A DNA stretch of 64,000 nucleotides from Hymenobacter sp. BT18 (GCF_012273015.1 NZ_CP050954.1:3016001-3080000); one strand, 5' to 3'. Positions 8,597 through 17,438 are shown, counted from the first letter of the stretch. The notes: generated from the sequence alone by a model not told the origin. Translations and numbers: made by a program.

Positions 8597-9073
8597 ATGA
8601 CACCTGAGGAAACCGTTGATTATAACATTAAAGTTGCCTGGCACGCCATTTCGCGTATGTACAATACGCAGGCTGCCAAGCACGACATCACCACGAGCAT
8701 CGGCTTCGTGCTGCTGAACATCGACCAGGAAAACGGCACGCCCGCTACCAAAATAGCCCCGCTGCTGGGCCTCGAAACCCGCTCTCTCACGCGCATTCTG
8801 CGGAGCATGGAAGAAAAAGGCCTGATCTACAAACAAGCCGATACCCAGGACAAACGCTCGGTGCGCATTTTCCTGACCGAAGAAGGCCTGCGCGGCAAGG
8901 AAATTTCCCGTCAGACGGTGCGCCACTTCAACCTGAAAGTGCGCGAGAAAATCCCGCAGAGCGAACTGAACGTGTTTTTCAAGGTAGTCGGCCAGATTAC
9001 GGGCATGATAGAGGGCAAGACCCTCTATGACGATTTCAAACTAAAACCCCTGCGCTCCGAGTCACCGGCCTAG
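8597..9073 (+). CDS. MarR-family transcriptional regulator
   Basis: A 158-residue winged-helix regulator. The HTH region (about residues 50-100) contains NGTPATKIAPLLGLETRSLT as the recognition part, followed by the wing (KGLIYKQADTQDKRSVRIFL) with the DxRS-type motif typical of MarR proteins (DKRS). Flanking helices would form the dimer interface. The frame is open from a TTG at 8582, but the promoter -7 element ends at 8567, so the ATG at 8597 gives a better leader. It lies inside a fatty-acid degradation locus and upstream of the FadN-type gene on the same strand, so it is a likely acyl-CoA-responsive repressor of that locus. The shared upstream site suggests autoregulation. Confidence 0.9.
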   Translation: MTPEETVDYNIKVAWHAISRMYNTQAAKHDITTSIGFVLLNIDQENGTPATKIAPLLGLETRSLTRILRSMEEKGLIYKQADTQDKRSVRIFLTEEGLRGKEISRQTVRHFNLKVREKIPQSELNVFFKVVGQITGMIEGKTLYDDFKLKPLRSESPA

Positions 9074-9241
9074 CCGGGCGGTTAGCTATTGGCCCTTGGC
9101 TGATAGCTTTCTTGTTTTCCACCGGCACTGCCCGTGGAAACGTAAAGCCAACAACTCGGCATGACGAGTGCTTCCAACCGGTAGCTGGCAGTCTGAAGCT
9201 TAAACAAAACTTATTTCTTCCCACCTCATTCCTTCCCACGA

Positions 9242-11650
9242 ATGAATCGTACCATCAAAAAAGTAGCCGTTTTGGGCTCCGGGGTGATGGGCTCGCGCAT
9301 TGCGTGCCACTTCGCCAACATCGGTGTGCAGGTGCTGCTGCTCGACATTGCGCCCAAGGAGCTGCTGCCCGCCGAGGAGGCCAAAGGCCTGAAGCTGGAC
9401 AACCCGGCCGTGAAGAACCGCATCGTGAACAGCTCGCTGCAGACGGCCGTGGCGGCTAATCCCTCGCCGCTGTACCGCAAGCAGGATGTGAGCCGCATCA
9501 AAACCGGCAACTTCGACGACAACCTCAAGGACATTGCCGGCTGCGACTGGACGATTGAGGTGGTAGTGGAACGTCTCGACATCAAAAAGAGCCTGTTTGA
9601 GCGCGTAGAGCAGTACCGCAAGCCCGGTACGCTCATCACCTCCAACACCTCGGGCATTCCGATTCACATGATGACGGAAGGTCGTTCCGACGACTTCCGC
9701 AAGCATTTCTGCGGCACGCACTTCTTCAACCCGCCCCGCTACCTGAAGCTGCTCGAAATCATCCCGACGCCGGAAACCGACAAGTCGGTGGTGGATTTCC
9801 TGATGCACTACGGCGACCTGTACCTGGGCAAAACCACGGTGCTGGCCAAGGATACCCCGGCCTTCATTGCCAACCGCGTGGGCGTTTTCGCCATTATGGA
9901 CGTGGTACAGGTGATGAGCGAGTTGGGCCTGACGGTGGAGGAAGTGGACAAGCTGACCGGCCCGGTTATCGGCCACGCCAAGTCGGCCACCTTCCGCACC
10001 TCCGATGTGGTGGGTCTGGATACGATGATCAACGTGGCCAACGGCCTCGCCCAGAACCTGCCCAACGACGAAGCCAAGCACGTGTTCCAGCTGCCCGACT
10101 TCATCAAGAAGATGGCCGAGAACAAGTGGCTGGGCGACAAAACCGCCCAGGGCTTCTATAAGAAAGTAAAAGGTGCCGGCGGCAAGTCGGAAATCCAGGC
10201 CCTCGACCTGAACACGCTGGAGTACAAGCCCAGCCAGAAGGTGAAGTTTGCCACCCTGGAAGCCACCAAGCCGATTGAAAAGCTGGCGGACCGCTTCAAG
10301 GTGCTGGCCGCCGGCAAAGACAAGGCCGGGGACTTCTACCGCAAGACCTTCGCGGGCCTGTTTGCCTACGTGAGCAACCGGATTCCGGAAATCACCGACT
10401 CGCTCTATAAGATTGACGACGCCCTGCGCGCCGGCTTCGGCTGGGACCTGGGCCCCTTCGAAACCTGGGATGCCCTGGGCGTGCAGAAGGGCCTGGAGCT
10501 GGCCAAGGCCGAAGGCAAAACTGTGGCGCCGTGGGTAGAGGAGATGGTGGCCGCCGGCCACACCGCCTTCTACAAAGTGAGCGAAGCGGGCGTGAAGCAG
10601 TTCTACGACATCGAGTCGAAGAGCTACCAAGCCATTCCGGGCATGGAGAACTTCATCATTCTGGACAACCTGCGCGCCACGGGCAAAGTGCTGTGGAAAA
10701 ACGCCGGGGCCTCGGTGCTCGACATGGGCGACGGTATCCTGAACGTGGAGTTCCACTCGAAGATGAACGCGCTGGGTTCCGACGTCATCCAGGGTTTGCT
10801 GAAAGGCGTGGAGCTGGCCGAAAAGGACTTCCGCGGCCTCGTGGTGGGCAACGACGCACCGAACTTCTCGGCTGGCGCCAACCTGGGCCTCGTGTACATG
10901 TTTGCGCTGGACCAGGAGTATGACGAGCTGAACCTGATGATTGCCCAGTTCCAGCAGGCCATGATGCGGATGCGCTACAGCAGCATTCCGGTGGTGGGCG
11001 CACCCCACGGCCTGGCCCTGGGCGGCGGCTGCGAGCTGAACCTGCACTGCGACCGGGTGGTAGCGGCAGCTGAAACCTACATGGGCCTCGTGGAATTCGG
11101 TGTAGGCCTGATTCCGGGCGGCGGCGGCACCAAGGAAATGACTTTGCGCACCGCCCTCAAGTACGAGGAAGGCGAGCCGGAGTACAACCTGCTGCGCAAC
11201 GCCTTCATGACGGTGAGCACCGCCAAAGTATCCACCTCGGCCCACGAAGCCTTCGACCTGGGCTTCCTGCGCCGCGGCGACGAAGTGGTGGTGAACTCCA
11301 ACCGCGTACTGGCCCAGGCCAAAGCCGCCGCCATTGAGCTGGCCGAAGACGGCTACACCCAGCCGGTGCAGAAAACCAACATCAAGGTGCAGGGCAAAGG
11401 CGCCCTGGGCATGTTCCTGACCGGCGTGCACGCCATGAAGGAAGGCCGCTACATCTCCGACCACGACGTGAAGATTGCCAACAAGCTGGCCTACATCATG
11501 TGCGGCGGCGACCTGAGCAGCCCCACCGAAGTATCGGAGCAGTACCTGCTGGACCTGGAGCGCGAAGCATTCCTCAGCCTCACCGGCGAGCGGAAAACGC
11601 TGGAGCGGATTCAGTCGATTCTGACTACCGGCAAACCGCTTCGTAATTAG
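9242..11650 (+). CDS. 3-hydroxyacyl-CoA dehydrogenase / enoyl-CoA hydratase fusion (FadN type)
   Basis: A bifunctional beta-oxidation enzyme of 802 residues. The N-terminal half is the NAD-dependent 3-hydroxyacyl-CoA dehydrogenase (Rossmann motif VAVLGSGVMGSRIACHF at residues 8-24; catalytic-histidine region GTHFFNPPRYLKLLEI near 160). The C-terminal half is a crotonase-fold hydratase (oxyanion-hole regions FSAGANLGLVYMFAL near 540 and GLALGGGCELNLHCD near 590, and EFGVGLIPGGGGTKEM). The order dehydrogenase-then-hydratase matches Bacillus FadN rather than Escherichia FadB. It is followed by the four-helix-bundle gene and then by the thiolase, so it forms the alpha part of a FadN/FadA unit. 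Large open frames on the reverse strand are codon-bias shadows. Confidence 0.95.
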   Translation: MNRTIKKVAVLGSGVMGSRIACHFANIGVQVLLLDIAPKELLPAEEAKGLKLDNPAVKNRIVNSSLQTAVAANPSPLYRKQDVSRIKTGNFDDNLKDIAGCDWTIEVVVERLDIKKSLFERVEQYRKPGTLITSNTSGIPIHMMTEGRSDDFRKHFCGTHFFNPPRYLKLLEIIPTPETDKSVVDFLMHYGDLYLGKTTVLAKDTPAFIANRVGVFAIMDVVQVMSELGLTVEEVDKLTGPVIGHAKSATFRTSDVVGLDTMINVANGLAQNLPNDEAKHVFQLPDFIKKMAENKWLGDKTAQGFYKKVKGAGGKSEIQALDLNTLEYKPSQKVKFATLEATKPIEKLADRFKVLAAGKDKAGDFYRKTFAGLFAYVSNRIPEITDSLYKIDDALRAGFGWDLGPFETWDALGVQKGLELAKAEGKTVAPWVEEMVAAGHTAFYKVSEAGVKQFYDIESKSYQAIPGMENFIILDNLRATGKVLWKNAGASVLDMGDGILNVEFHSKMNALGSDVIQGLLKGVELAEKDFRGLVVGNDAPNFSAGANLGLVYMFALDQEYDELNLMIAQFQQAMMRMRYSSIPVVGAPHGLALGGGCELNLHCDRVVAAAETYMGLVEFGVGLIPGGGGTKEMTLRTALKYEEGEPEYNLLRNAFMTVSTAKVSTSAHEAFDLGFLRRGDEVVVNSNRVLAQAKAAAIELAEDGYTQPVQKTNIKVQGKGALGMFLTGVHAMKEGRYISDHDVKIANKLAYIMCGGDLSSPTEVSEQYLLDLEREAFLSLTGERKTLERIQSILTTGKPLRN

Positions 11651-12100
11651 AACTGAGAATTGAGAGCTTAGAACCTAGAGTTGTTCTGTATGGTAAGTCG
11701 GCATCGTTTTCGGGGTTTAAAAATCTGGCAGAAGGCGATGCTGATTACCAAGCTCACTTACCAATGCTGCGCGCTGTTTCCGCCTGACGAACGGTTCGGG
11801 CTAACCTCGCAGATGCGCCGAGCCGCCGTTTCTATCCCTTCAAACATTGCCGAAGGAGCAGGGCGTGGTTCAGCAAAGGATTTCGGGCAGTTTCTTTCAA
11901 TTGCCACCGGTTCAGCTTACGAGTTGGAAACCCAGTTTCTGCTGGCGGCTGAGTTCGGCTACATTGATGAACCCCGATTACAAGCTGTTGTAAGTGAGTT
12001 GGTAGAACTTCAAAAGATGCTCTACGGCTTTCAAAAAAGTCTTCAATCTGAGAACTAACCACCAGAGTCTAAGCTCTAAGTTCTCACCTCTAACTTCTAC
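11650..12100 (+). repeat. Inverted-repeat-flanked cassette carrying a four-helix-bundle gene
   Basis: Directly after the FadN stop codon lies GAGAATTGAGAGCTTAGA (about 11656-11673). After the small gene, the reverse complement of about 12074-12092 reads GAGAACTTAGAGCTTAGA, matching 16 of 18 bases. The two copies therefore point at each other and bracket only the four-helix-bundle gene. The words belong to the same repeat family found without any gene at 1186-1274 and 52183-52259. Confidence 0.55.
11690..12058 (+). CDS. Four-helix-bundle protein (S23/IVS-encoded family)
   Basis: A 122-residue, all-helical product of the four-helix-bundle family first seen in intervening sequences of 23S rRNA genes and related in fold to Avd of diversity-generating retroelements. 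Visible family features are FRGLKIWQKAM at the N terminus, FPPDERFGLTSQMRRAAVSI, SNIAEGAGRGSAKDFGQFL and SAYELETQFLLAAEFGY. The frame is open from a TTG at 11681; the ATG at 11690 is preferred. It interrupts an otherwise normal FadN-FadA gene pair and is flanked by inverted repeats, so it looks inserted. No rRNA or reverse transcriptase gene is nearby. Its function is unknown; members are thought to bind nucleic acid. Confidence 0.88.
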   Translation: MVSRHRFRGLKIWQKAMLITKLTYQCCALFPPDERFGLTSQMRRAAVSIPSNIAEGAGRGSAKDFGQFLSIATGSAYELETQFLLAAEFGYIDEPRLQAVVSELVELQKMLYGFQKSLQSEN

Positions 12101-12104
12101 TAAC

Positions 12105-13283
12105 ATGAACGCATATATCGTAGCCGGTTACCGTACGGCCGTTGGCAAGGCCAACCGTGGCGGTTTCCGCTTCACCCGTCCCGATGACCTCGCCGCCGAC
12201 GTCATCAAGCACCTGGTGGCCTCGGTGCCCCAGCTGGACCCCACCCGCATCGACGACGTGATTGTGGGCAACGCCGTACCGGAGGCCGAGCAGGGCCTGC
12301 AGATGGGCCGCCTGATTTCGCTGCTGGCTTTGCCGATGAACGTGTCGGGCCTCATCGTGAACCGCTACTGCGGCTCTGGCGTGGAAACCATTGCCATGGC
12401 CGCCGGTAAAATTGCCGCCGGTATGGCCGACTGCATCGTGGCCGGTGGTACCGAGAGCATGAGCTTAGTGCCTACCGTGGGCTGGAAAACCGTGCCCAAC
12501 TACAAGCTCGCCCAGCAGCACCCCGACTACTACCTCGGCATGGGCCTCACCGCTGAAGCCGTAGCCCAGGATTACGGCATCACCCGCGAAGACCAGGATC
12601 AGTTTGCCTACAACTCGCACCAGAAGGCCATCAAAGCCATTCAGGAAGGCAAGTTCAAGGACCAGATTGTGCCCGTAACCGTGGAGGAAACCTACCTCGA
12701 CCAGGCCACCGGCAAAAAGAAAAACCGCTCGTTCGTAGTCGATACCGACGAAGGCCCCCGCGCCGATACGTCGATGGAGGCGCTGGGCAAGCTGCGCCCC
12801 GTGTTTGCCGCCAACGGCTCGGTAACGGCCGGTAACTCGTCGCAGACGTCCGACGGTGCCGCTTTCGTCATTGTGATGTCGGAGCGCATGGTGAAGGAAC
12901 TGAACCTGGAGCCGATTGCCCGCATGGTGACCTACGCCACTGAAGGCATCGACCCGCGCATCATGGGCATGGGCCCCATCAAGGCCGTGCCGAAGGCGCT
13001 GCGCCAAGCCGGCATGAAGCTCCAAGACATCGACCTGTTCGAGCTGAACGAAGCCTTCGCCTCCCAGAGCCTCGCCGTCATGCGCGAGCTGGACATGGAC
13101 CAGAGCAAAGTGAACGTGAACGGCGGCGCCATTGCCCTCGGCCACCCGCTGGGCTGCTCCGGTGCCAAGCTCAGCATCCAGCTGTTCCACGAGCTGCGCG
13201 CCCGGGGCCAGAAGTACGGCATGGTAACCGCCTGCGTCGGCGGCGGCCAGGGCGTAGCCGGCATTTACGAGCTGTTGAAGTAG
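12105..13283 (+). CDS. fadA: Acetyl-CoA C-acyltransferase (3-ketoacyl-CoA thiolase)
   Basis: Thiolase that cleaves 3-ketoacyl-CoA to acetyl-CoA and a shortened acyl-CoA, the last step of beta-oxidation. The 392-residue protein has the nucleophilic cysteine in NRYCGSGVETIAMAAG (Cys89), the histidine motif GGAIALGHPLGCSGAK and the second cysteine in VTACVGGGQGVAG. Length and motifs match the family. ATG at 12105 is the only sensible start. It is downstream of the FadN-type gene and the four-helix-bundle gene and is probably in the same transcript. A large hairpin follows at 13303-13367. Confidence 0.96.
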   Translation: MNAYIVAGYRTAVGKANRGGFRFTRPDDLAADVIKHLVASVPQLDPTRIDDVIVGNAVPEAEQGLQMGRLISLLALPMNVSGLIVNRYCGSGVETIAMAAGKIAAGMADCIVAGGTESMSLVPTVGWKTVPNYKLAQQHPDYYLGMGLTAEAVAQDYGITREDQDQFAYNSHQKAIKAIQEGKFKDQIVPVTVEETYLDQATGKKKNRSFVVDTDEGPRADTSMEALGKLRPVFAANGSVTAGNSSQTSDGAAFVIVMSERMVKELNLEPIARMVTYATEGIDPRIMGMGPIKAVPKALRQAGMKLQDIDLFELNEAFASQSLAVMRELDMDQSKVNVNGGAIALGHPLGCSGAKLSIQLFHELRARGQKYGMVTACVGGGQGVAGIYELLK

Positions 13284-13302
13284 TAATGTAGCGTAAGCTT
13301 TA

Positions 13303-13367
13303 GCTTGTGCCGTGGGCGGCCCGAAGCCCAGCTTCGGACGGAAAACTCAGCCGCTCACGGCACAAGC
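13303..13367. repeat. Hairpin after the thiolase gene
   Basis: GCTTGTGCCGTG at 13303-13314 pairs perfectly with CACGGCACAAGC at 13356-13367, with a further GCGGC/GCCGC pairing inside and a small CCGAAGC/GCTTCGG hairpin in the loop. It may act in termination but has no T run. Part of the 383-base gap between the thiolase and the acyl-CoA dehydrogenase. Confidence 0.6.
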
Positions 13368-13388
13368 CAAAGTTTCTGTAACTGATTT

Positions 13389-13473
13389 GTCATCCTGAGC
13401 GGAGCGAAGGACCTTATCACGCTAGAACGAATCGTTATAATACGGTAAGGTCCTTCGCTCCGCTCAGGATGAC
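13389..13473. repeat. REP-like long palindrome, CATCCTGAGCGGAGCGAAGG type
   Basis: Two perfect 28-base arms (13389-13416 and 13446-13473) with a 29-base loop. The arm starts GTCATCCTGAGCGGAGCG and ends AAGGACCTTA. A shorter relative (GTCATCCT / AGGATGAC) lies at 15525-15551. Related words appear in other intergenic hairpins of the window (GTCATTCCGAG at 50431; TGCTGAGCTTGTCGAAGC at 40641 and 46362). Confidence 0.8.
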
Positions 13474-13530
13474 AGACGGTTGACAAAGATTTCCCCGCTG
13501 ATCCGGGGTTTTCTTTTCGTGAACTAGTCG

Positions 13531-13557
13531 GCAAGCATAACAAATTTTTGTATCTTT
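13531..13557 (+). promoter_or_regulatory. Second copy of the MarR-associated site, upstream of acyl-CoA dehydrogenase
   Basis: GCAAGCATAACA followed by AATTTTTGTATCTTT matches the block in front of the marR gene at 25 of 27 positions. It carries ACAAA/TTTGT symmetry (13540-13551) and a -7-like AATTTTTG (13543-13550) or TATCTTTC (13551-13558). The copy lies 110 bases before the acyl-CoA dehydrogenase start. Co-regulation by the MarR protein is inferred from the shared site and shared pathway. Confidence 0.55.
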
Positions 13558-13666
13558 CGGTACGACAAAACAACGGGGCTTACTTGCCGGTAAATAGTAG
13601 GTAAGCCGAGTAGTTTCTCTTCTTTTTGACTTCAGTATTTCCCACTCAATTTCACCTCACCCGGTC

Positions 13667-15454
13667 ATGGAAGTAACCAACCAACTTGTGAAAGGCGGCG
13701 AGTTTATCATCAAGGAAACCGACGCCCAGGACGTATTCACGCCCGCCGATTTTTCGGAGGAGCAGAACATGATGCACCAGACCGCTCTCGACTTCGTGGA
13801 GAAGGAGGTGACGCCGCTGCTGGACCGCCTCGATAACCACGAGGAAGGGCTCATGCGCGGCCTGATGGAAAAGGCCGGCGAGCTGGGTTTGTTCGGCGTG
13901 AGCATTCCCGAGCAGTACGGCGGGTTGGACATGGACTTCCCCACGTCGCTACGCGTGACCGAGGGTGTGGGTGGTGGCCACTCGTTCCCGGTGGCCTTCG
14001 CGGCCCACACCGGCATTGCCATGCTGCCCATTCTGTACTTCGGTAACGAGGAGCAGAAAGCTAAGTACCTGCCCGGTTTGACCAATGGTCAGCTGATGGG
14101 CGCGTATTGCCTCACCGAGCCCGGCTCCGGTTCCGACGCCCTGGGCGCCAAAACCAAAGCCATGCCCACCGAGGACGGCGAGCATTACGTGCTCAACGGC
14201 CAGAAAATGTGGATTACCAACGGTGGTTTCGCCGACGTATTCATTGTGTTTGCCCAGGTGGATGGTGACAAGTTCACCGGCTTCATCGTGGAGAAAGAAA
14301 CGCCCGGCCTGAGCCTCGGCAACGAGGAGCACAAAATGGGTATCAAGGGTTCCTCGACCCGTCAGGTGTTCCTGTCCGACGTGAAAGTGCCGAAATCGGC
14401 GGTGCTGGGCGAGATTGGCAAGGGCCACCTCATTGCCTTCAACATCCTGAACATCGGCCGCATCAAGCTGGCTGCCGCTTGCCTGGGTGCTACCAAAATG
14501 GCTTCTACGCTGAGCGTGAAGTACGCCAACGAGCGGGTGCAGTTTAAGCTGCCCATCAGCAAGTTCGGCGCCATCAAGTACAAGCTGGCTCAGCAGGCCA
14601 TCCGGATTTACGCTGTAGAATCGGCTATTTACCGCGCCGGCATGGACATCTTCCGCATGGAGCAGGAACTGCTGGCCAAGGGACAGAGCCACAACGAGGC
14701 CCTGTTGGGTGCTGCTCGCGAGTTTGCTGTGGAGTGCGCCATCCTAAAAGTGGAAGGCTCGGAAGTGCTTGACTACGTGGTGGACGAAGGTGTGCAGATT
14801 TACGGTGGCTACGGCTTCTCGGCCGACTATCCTATGGACCGCGCCTACCGGGATTCGCGTATCAACCGCATCTTCGAGGGCACCAACGAAATCAACCGCA
14901 TGCTGGCCGTCGACATGATCCTGAAAAAGGGTCTGAAAGGCGAGCTGGATTTGATGGGCCCCGCCCAGGCGGTGCAGCAGGAGTTGATGGCTATTCCAGA
15001 CTTCAACCTGGAAGAAGAAACCGGCCTGTTTGCCGCCGAGAAAAAGACCGTTGCCAAGCTGAAAAAGGCTATTCTGATGGTAGCTGGTACGGCCGTGCAG
15101 AAGTACATGAACTCGCTCGCCAAGGAGCAGGAAGTACTGATGAACATTGCCGACATGGCCATCAAGGTGTACACCGCCGAAAGCACCCTGCTGCGCGTGG
15201 AGAAGGAAGCCGCCGCCAAAGGCGAAGAGGCCGTTTCAACGCAGATCGACATTGCCCGCGTATACCTCTACGACACCGTGGATCAGGTGAACAAGTTCGG
15301 CAAGGACGCCATCGGCACCATGACCGAGGGTGACGAGCAGCGTCTGCTGGCCATGGGTCTGAAGCGCTTCACCAAGTCGGACCTCTACAACGCCAAAGAA
15401 GCTCGTCGCCGCATCGCCGACAAGCTGATTGCCGCCAACGAGTACGCCTACTAA
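13667..15454 (+). CDS. Acyl-CoA dehydrogenase (FadE-like, long form)
   Basis: FAD-dependent enzyme that introduces the first double bond in beta-oxidation. The 595-residue protein has an acyl-CoA dehydrogenase core (about residues 25-420): the FAD/substrate segment YCLTEPGSGSDALGAKT near 145, KMWITNGGFADVF near 182, and the catalytic-base and signature region YGGYGFSADYPMDRAYRDSR followed by RIFEGTNEINRML near 405. A C-terminal extension of about 170 helical residues follows, as in the long Bacillus FadE type. It has its own promoter region carrying the MarR-associated site and ends at a strong terminator, so it is a separate unit of the same regulon. Electrons would go to an ETF not seen here. 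Confidence 0.95.
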   Translation: MEVTNQLVKGGEFIIKETDAQDVFTPADFSEEQNMMHQTALDFVEKEVTPLLDRLDNHEEGLMRGLMEKAGELGLFGVSIPEQYGGLDMDFPTSLRVTEGVGGGHSFPVAFAAHTGIAMLPILYFGNEEQKAKYLPGLTNGQLMGAYCLTEPGSGSDALGAKTKAMPTEDGEHYVLNGQKMWITNGGFADVFIVFAQVDGDKFTGFIVEKETPGLSLGNEEHKMGIKGSSTRQVFLSDVKVPKSAVLGEIGKGHLIAFNILNIGRIKLAAACLGATKMASTLSVKYANERVQFKLPISKFGAIKYKLAQQAIRIYAVESAIYRAGMDIFRMEQELLAKGQSHNEALLGAAREFAVECAILKVEGSEVLDYVVDEGVQIYGGYGFSADYPMDRAYRDSRINRIFEGTNEINRMLAVDMILKKGLKGELDLMGPAQAVQQELMAIPDFNLEEETGLFAAEKKTVAKLKKAILMVAGTAVQKYMNSLAKEQEVLMNIADMAIKVYTAESTLLRVEKEAAAKGEEAVSTQIDIARVYLYDTVDQVNKFGKDAIGTMTEGDEQRLLAMGLKRFTKSDLYNAKEARRRIADKLIAANEYAY

Positions 15455-15484
15455 ACCACGGATTGTGCGGGCGATTCACGCACC

Positions 15485-15520
15485 AACAAAAAAGCCTCCA
15501 TCTATGGAGGCTTTTTTGTT
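15485..15520. terminator. Bidirectional rho-independent terminator
   Basis: Perfect 16-base stem AACAAAAAAGCCTCCA / TGGAGGCTTTTTTGTT with a TCTA loop. It ends the acyl-CoA dehydrogenase transcript and can also serve the opposing gene at 15616-17067. Confidence 0.92.
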
Positions 15521-15615
15521 TCATGTCATCCTGAGCAAAGCGAAGGATGACAGGTGCTTGATGCACGCCGACTATAGAATCCGTGGAATCCGGAAAATCC
15601 GCCGGAATCTGTGGT

Positions 15616-17067
15616 TCATTTGCTCACAATCTTATTCAGCATCAGGGCCGCCGACTTCTTATTGGGGCGGCTTACACCGATGATGGTTTTAGCATCCAGC
15701 CAGGTTGTAAAATCCTTTACATAGGCCAGGTTTTGGTCGGCTACGTTCAGGCCTAGTTTCTTCGGCTCCGATACCACCCCGGTGCGGGCATTTACCCGGC
15801 GTAGATACAGGTCCGACTTGTTCTTGAGCTTTTCCTGCGTGACGATTTGCAGCTCATTGCCGAAGGCCGCCACCCGGTAGCCAATGCCGGCAAACCCCTC
15901 GGCCGGTGACGCTACCTGGTTTTTGGCGATAATCGTGTGCCAGGTAGGCGTTTGGAACTGGTTATAGCCAAACAAGTGCAGTTCCCGGGCGTGCGTAGGG
16001 GAGTCGTCGCCGCCTTCCTCATATTTCTTTTCCGCTACCACGACTAGAGCACTATCGGGCGTGAATACTACATCTGAGAGGTACACGTCTTCCAGTCGTT
16101 TGGAGCTGGTTTGTCCGGCTTTGTTTACTTCTGCCAGATACTCCGGCGTAAAGCGGAATTCCGGCGCAAACTTCAAATCACCGCCCTGCGTGGGGTCAAA
16201 TTTGACGAGCTTAAGGCTGTAATACTGGCCCGTTTCGCGTTCCGTACAAATTGCGGCCCCAAAGATTACCCCATTGGGTTGCATGGTGAACTTGGTATCA
16301 AACACGTTTACCGCCTTACCCCCGAACGTGCCGCCCACGGCTACCGAAAGCACCTGTACATCGTTAGTATCCAAACGATAGCGGCGGAGGGAAAGCTTTT
16401 TCATCTTATCACTAACCAACGTGACGTATTGGGTGCCATCGTTGGCAACGTGTACCGCCGGTGAGAAAAGGTCGCCTAAGTCGTGAAAATCGTAGATACG
16501 GTCTTTGAGTTTGGTCAGCTGCTGATCGTACAGCGTCGCGCTAATGGCTTTGATTTGAACCTCCCGGGTGAGGTAGCGGAACGCAAGGATGCGCTTGCCA
16601 TCCGGGGAAATAGCAACCCCTGGGCGACGGTCACGCGGGCTGGCGTCGATCAGTTTTTGGGGATTCGCCTTTTGCCCCGACTTGAGGTTGATGGGCAAAA
16701 CCGATAAATACTGGGCAGCGGCGTCCTTGTGGTGAATTACTACCATTGCCTGCTCAGTGTTTGCGGCGAAGGTTTCGATGCTTTCTCCGGCAGCTACGGG
16801 CACCGCCGCCGTCCATACCTTCTTTAGCTCGGCATCGTAGCGTTCCACGCTATACTCCGTTGCCGATCTGTGGCCCAGCACTACAAAGTCGGTGGTGCCG
16901 GCTACGGGCAGCGTTTTGCGTGGCACCCGTTGGTTGTAGCGGTCATCCGTTTGCTCTGGTACATAGCTGAACGCCGCCGTCTTCACGCGCTGGGCAGAAA
17001 CGGGGCCGGTGCAGAGCGCACCTGCGAGGCTCAGGGCAACTCCCCATATTTTTACAGTAAAGTTCAC
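15616..17067 (-). CDS. Exported protein of unknown function, probable beta-propeller
   Basis: The 483-residue product starts with a Sec signal peptide (hydrophobic residues about 7-22, cleavage after PVSA before Gln26). The mature part has repeated short beta segments of the kind found in propellers, with a motif resembling PD40/WD repeats (RPGVAISPDGKRILAF, then YLSDVVFTPDSALVVVAE). It has no catalytic motif I can name. It is alone on the minus strand, convergent with the acyl-CoA dehydrogenase and divergent from a small exported protein. Similar large secreted hypothetical proteins are common in Cytophagales. Probably periplasmic. Confidence 0.78.
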   Translation of the reverse strand: MNFTVKIWGVALSLAGALCTGPVSAQRVKTAAFSYVPEQTDDRYNQRVPRKTLPVAGTTDFVVLGHRSATEYSVERYDAELKKVWTAAVPVAAGESIETFAANTEQAMVVIHHKDAAAQYLSVLPINLKSGQKANPQKLIDASPRDRRPGVAISPDGKRILAFRYLTREVQIKAISATLYDQQLTKLKDRIYDFHDLGDLFSPAVHVANDGTQYVTLVSDKMKKLSLRRYRLDTNDVQVLSVAVGGTFGGKAVNVFDTKFTMQPNGVIFGAAICTERETGQYYSLKLVKFDPTQGGDLKFAPEFRFTPEYLAEVNKAGQTSSKRLEDVYLSDVVFTPDSALVVVAEKKYEEGGDDSPTHARELHLFGYNQFQTPTWHTIIAKNQVASPAEGFAGIGYRVAAFGNELQIVTQEKLKNKSDLYLRRVNARTGVVSEPKKLGLNVADQNLAYVKDFTTWLDAKTIIGVSRPNKKSAALMLNKIVSK

Positions 17068-17438
17068 GAGAGAAGGCGGTTAGCTACGAACAAGAAAAAA
17101 AATCAAAAAAAATCCTCTTCAAAGGTATCAACTCTTCCTTAACTACCGTAAACGACCCGGCTTCTGAGCGAGAGGCCAGTGCAGGCAAGGAAAGCTTCAT
17201 CTTTTCATAAAGGAAACGGTTCTTGTTTTCTGCCGACAAAGTGGTTGCTTTGCCCCATCAGATGCCCGTTTTTTTGCATGATTGACATAATTTTGTAGAT
17301 AAAATCTACATTTACTTTTGTAAGTTGTAGAAAAAACGCCGCCTCTACTGCCTGTTGAAGCTACTGCCGAGCCGAGGCTAACGCATCCTGGCTCAGTTTT
17401 TGCCAAACAACCTTCTGCACATACGTGGACCTGTTGAT
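17068..17438. other. Intergenic region of 371 bases
   Basis: Divergent region between the propeller-like protein (minus strand) and a small exported protein (plus strand). It includes an A-rich stretch near 17093-17115 close to the minus-strand start, and a good plus-strand promoter at 17292-17320. I see no gene or RNA in it. Confidence 0.5.
17292..17320 (+). promoter_or_regulatory. Bacteroidota promoter for the small exported protein
   Basis: TTTG at 17292-17295, a 17-base spacer, and TACTTTTG at 17313-17320 (TAnnTTTG). This is one of the two best consensus promoters in the window. The leader to the ATG at 17439 would be about 110 bases. The spacer contains a TGTAGATAAAATCTACA palindrome, which could be an operator or a chance feature. 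Confidence 0.7.

Noticed and set aside
9200..11464. A 754-codon open frame antisense to the FadN-type gene
   Set aside because: It mirrors the codon bias of the real gene, has no domain, is His/Val/Gly/Gln-rich in the way antisense frames of GC-rich genes are, and the sense gene is certain.
17298..17311. Palindrome in the promoter spacer of the small exported protein, considered as an operator
   Set aside because: It is short and AT-rich, no second copy was found near any other gene, and there is no regulator gene beside it, so it is mentioned only within the promoter entry.
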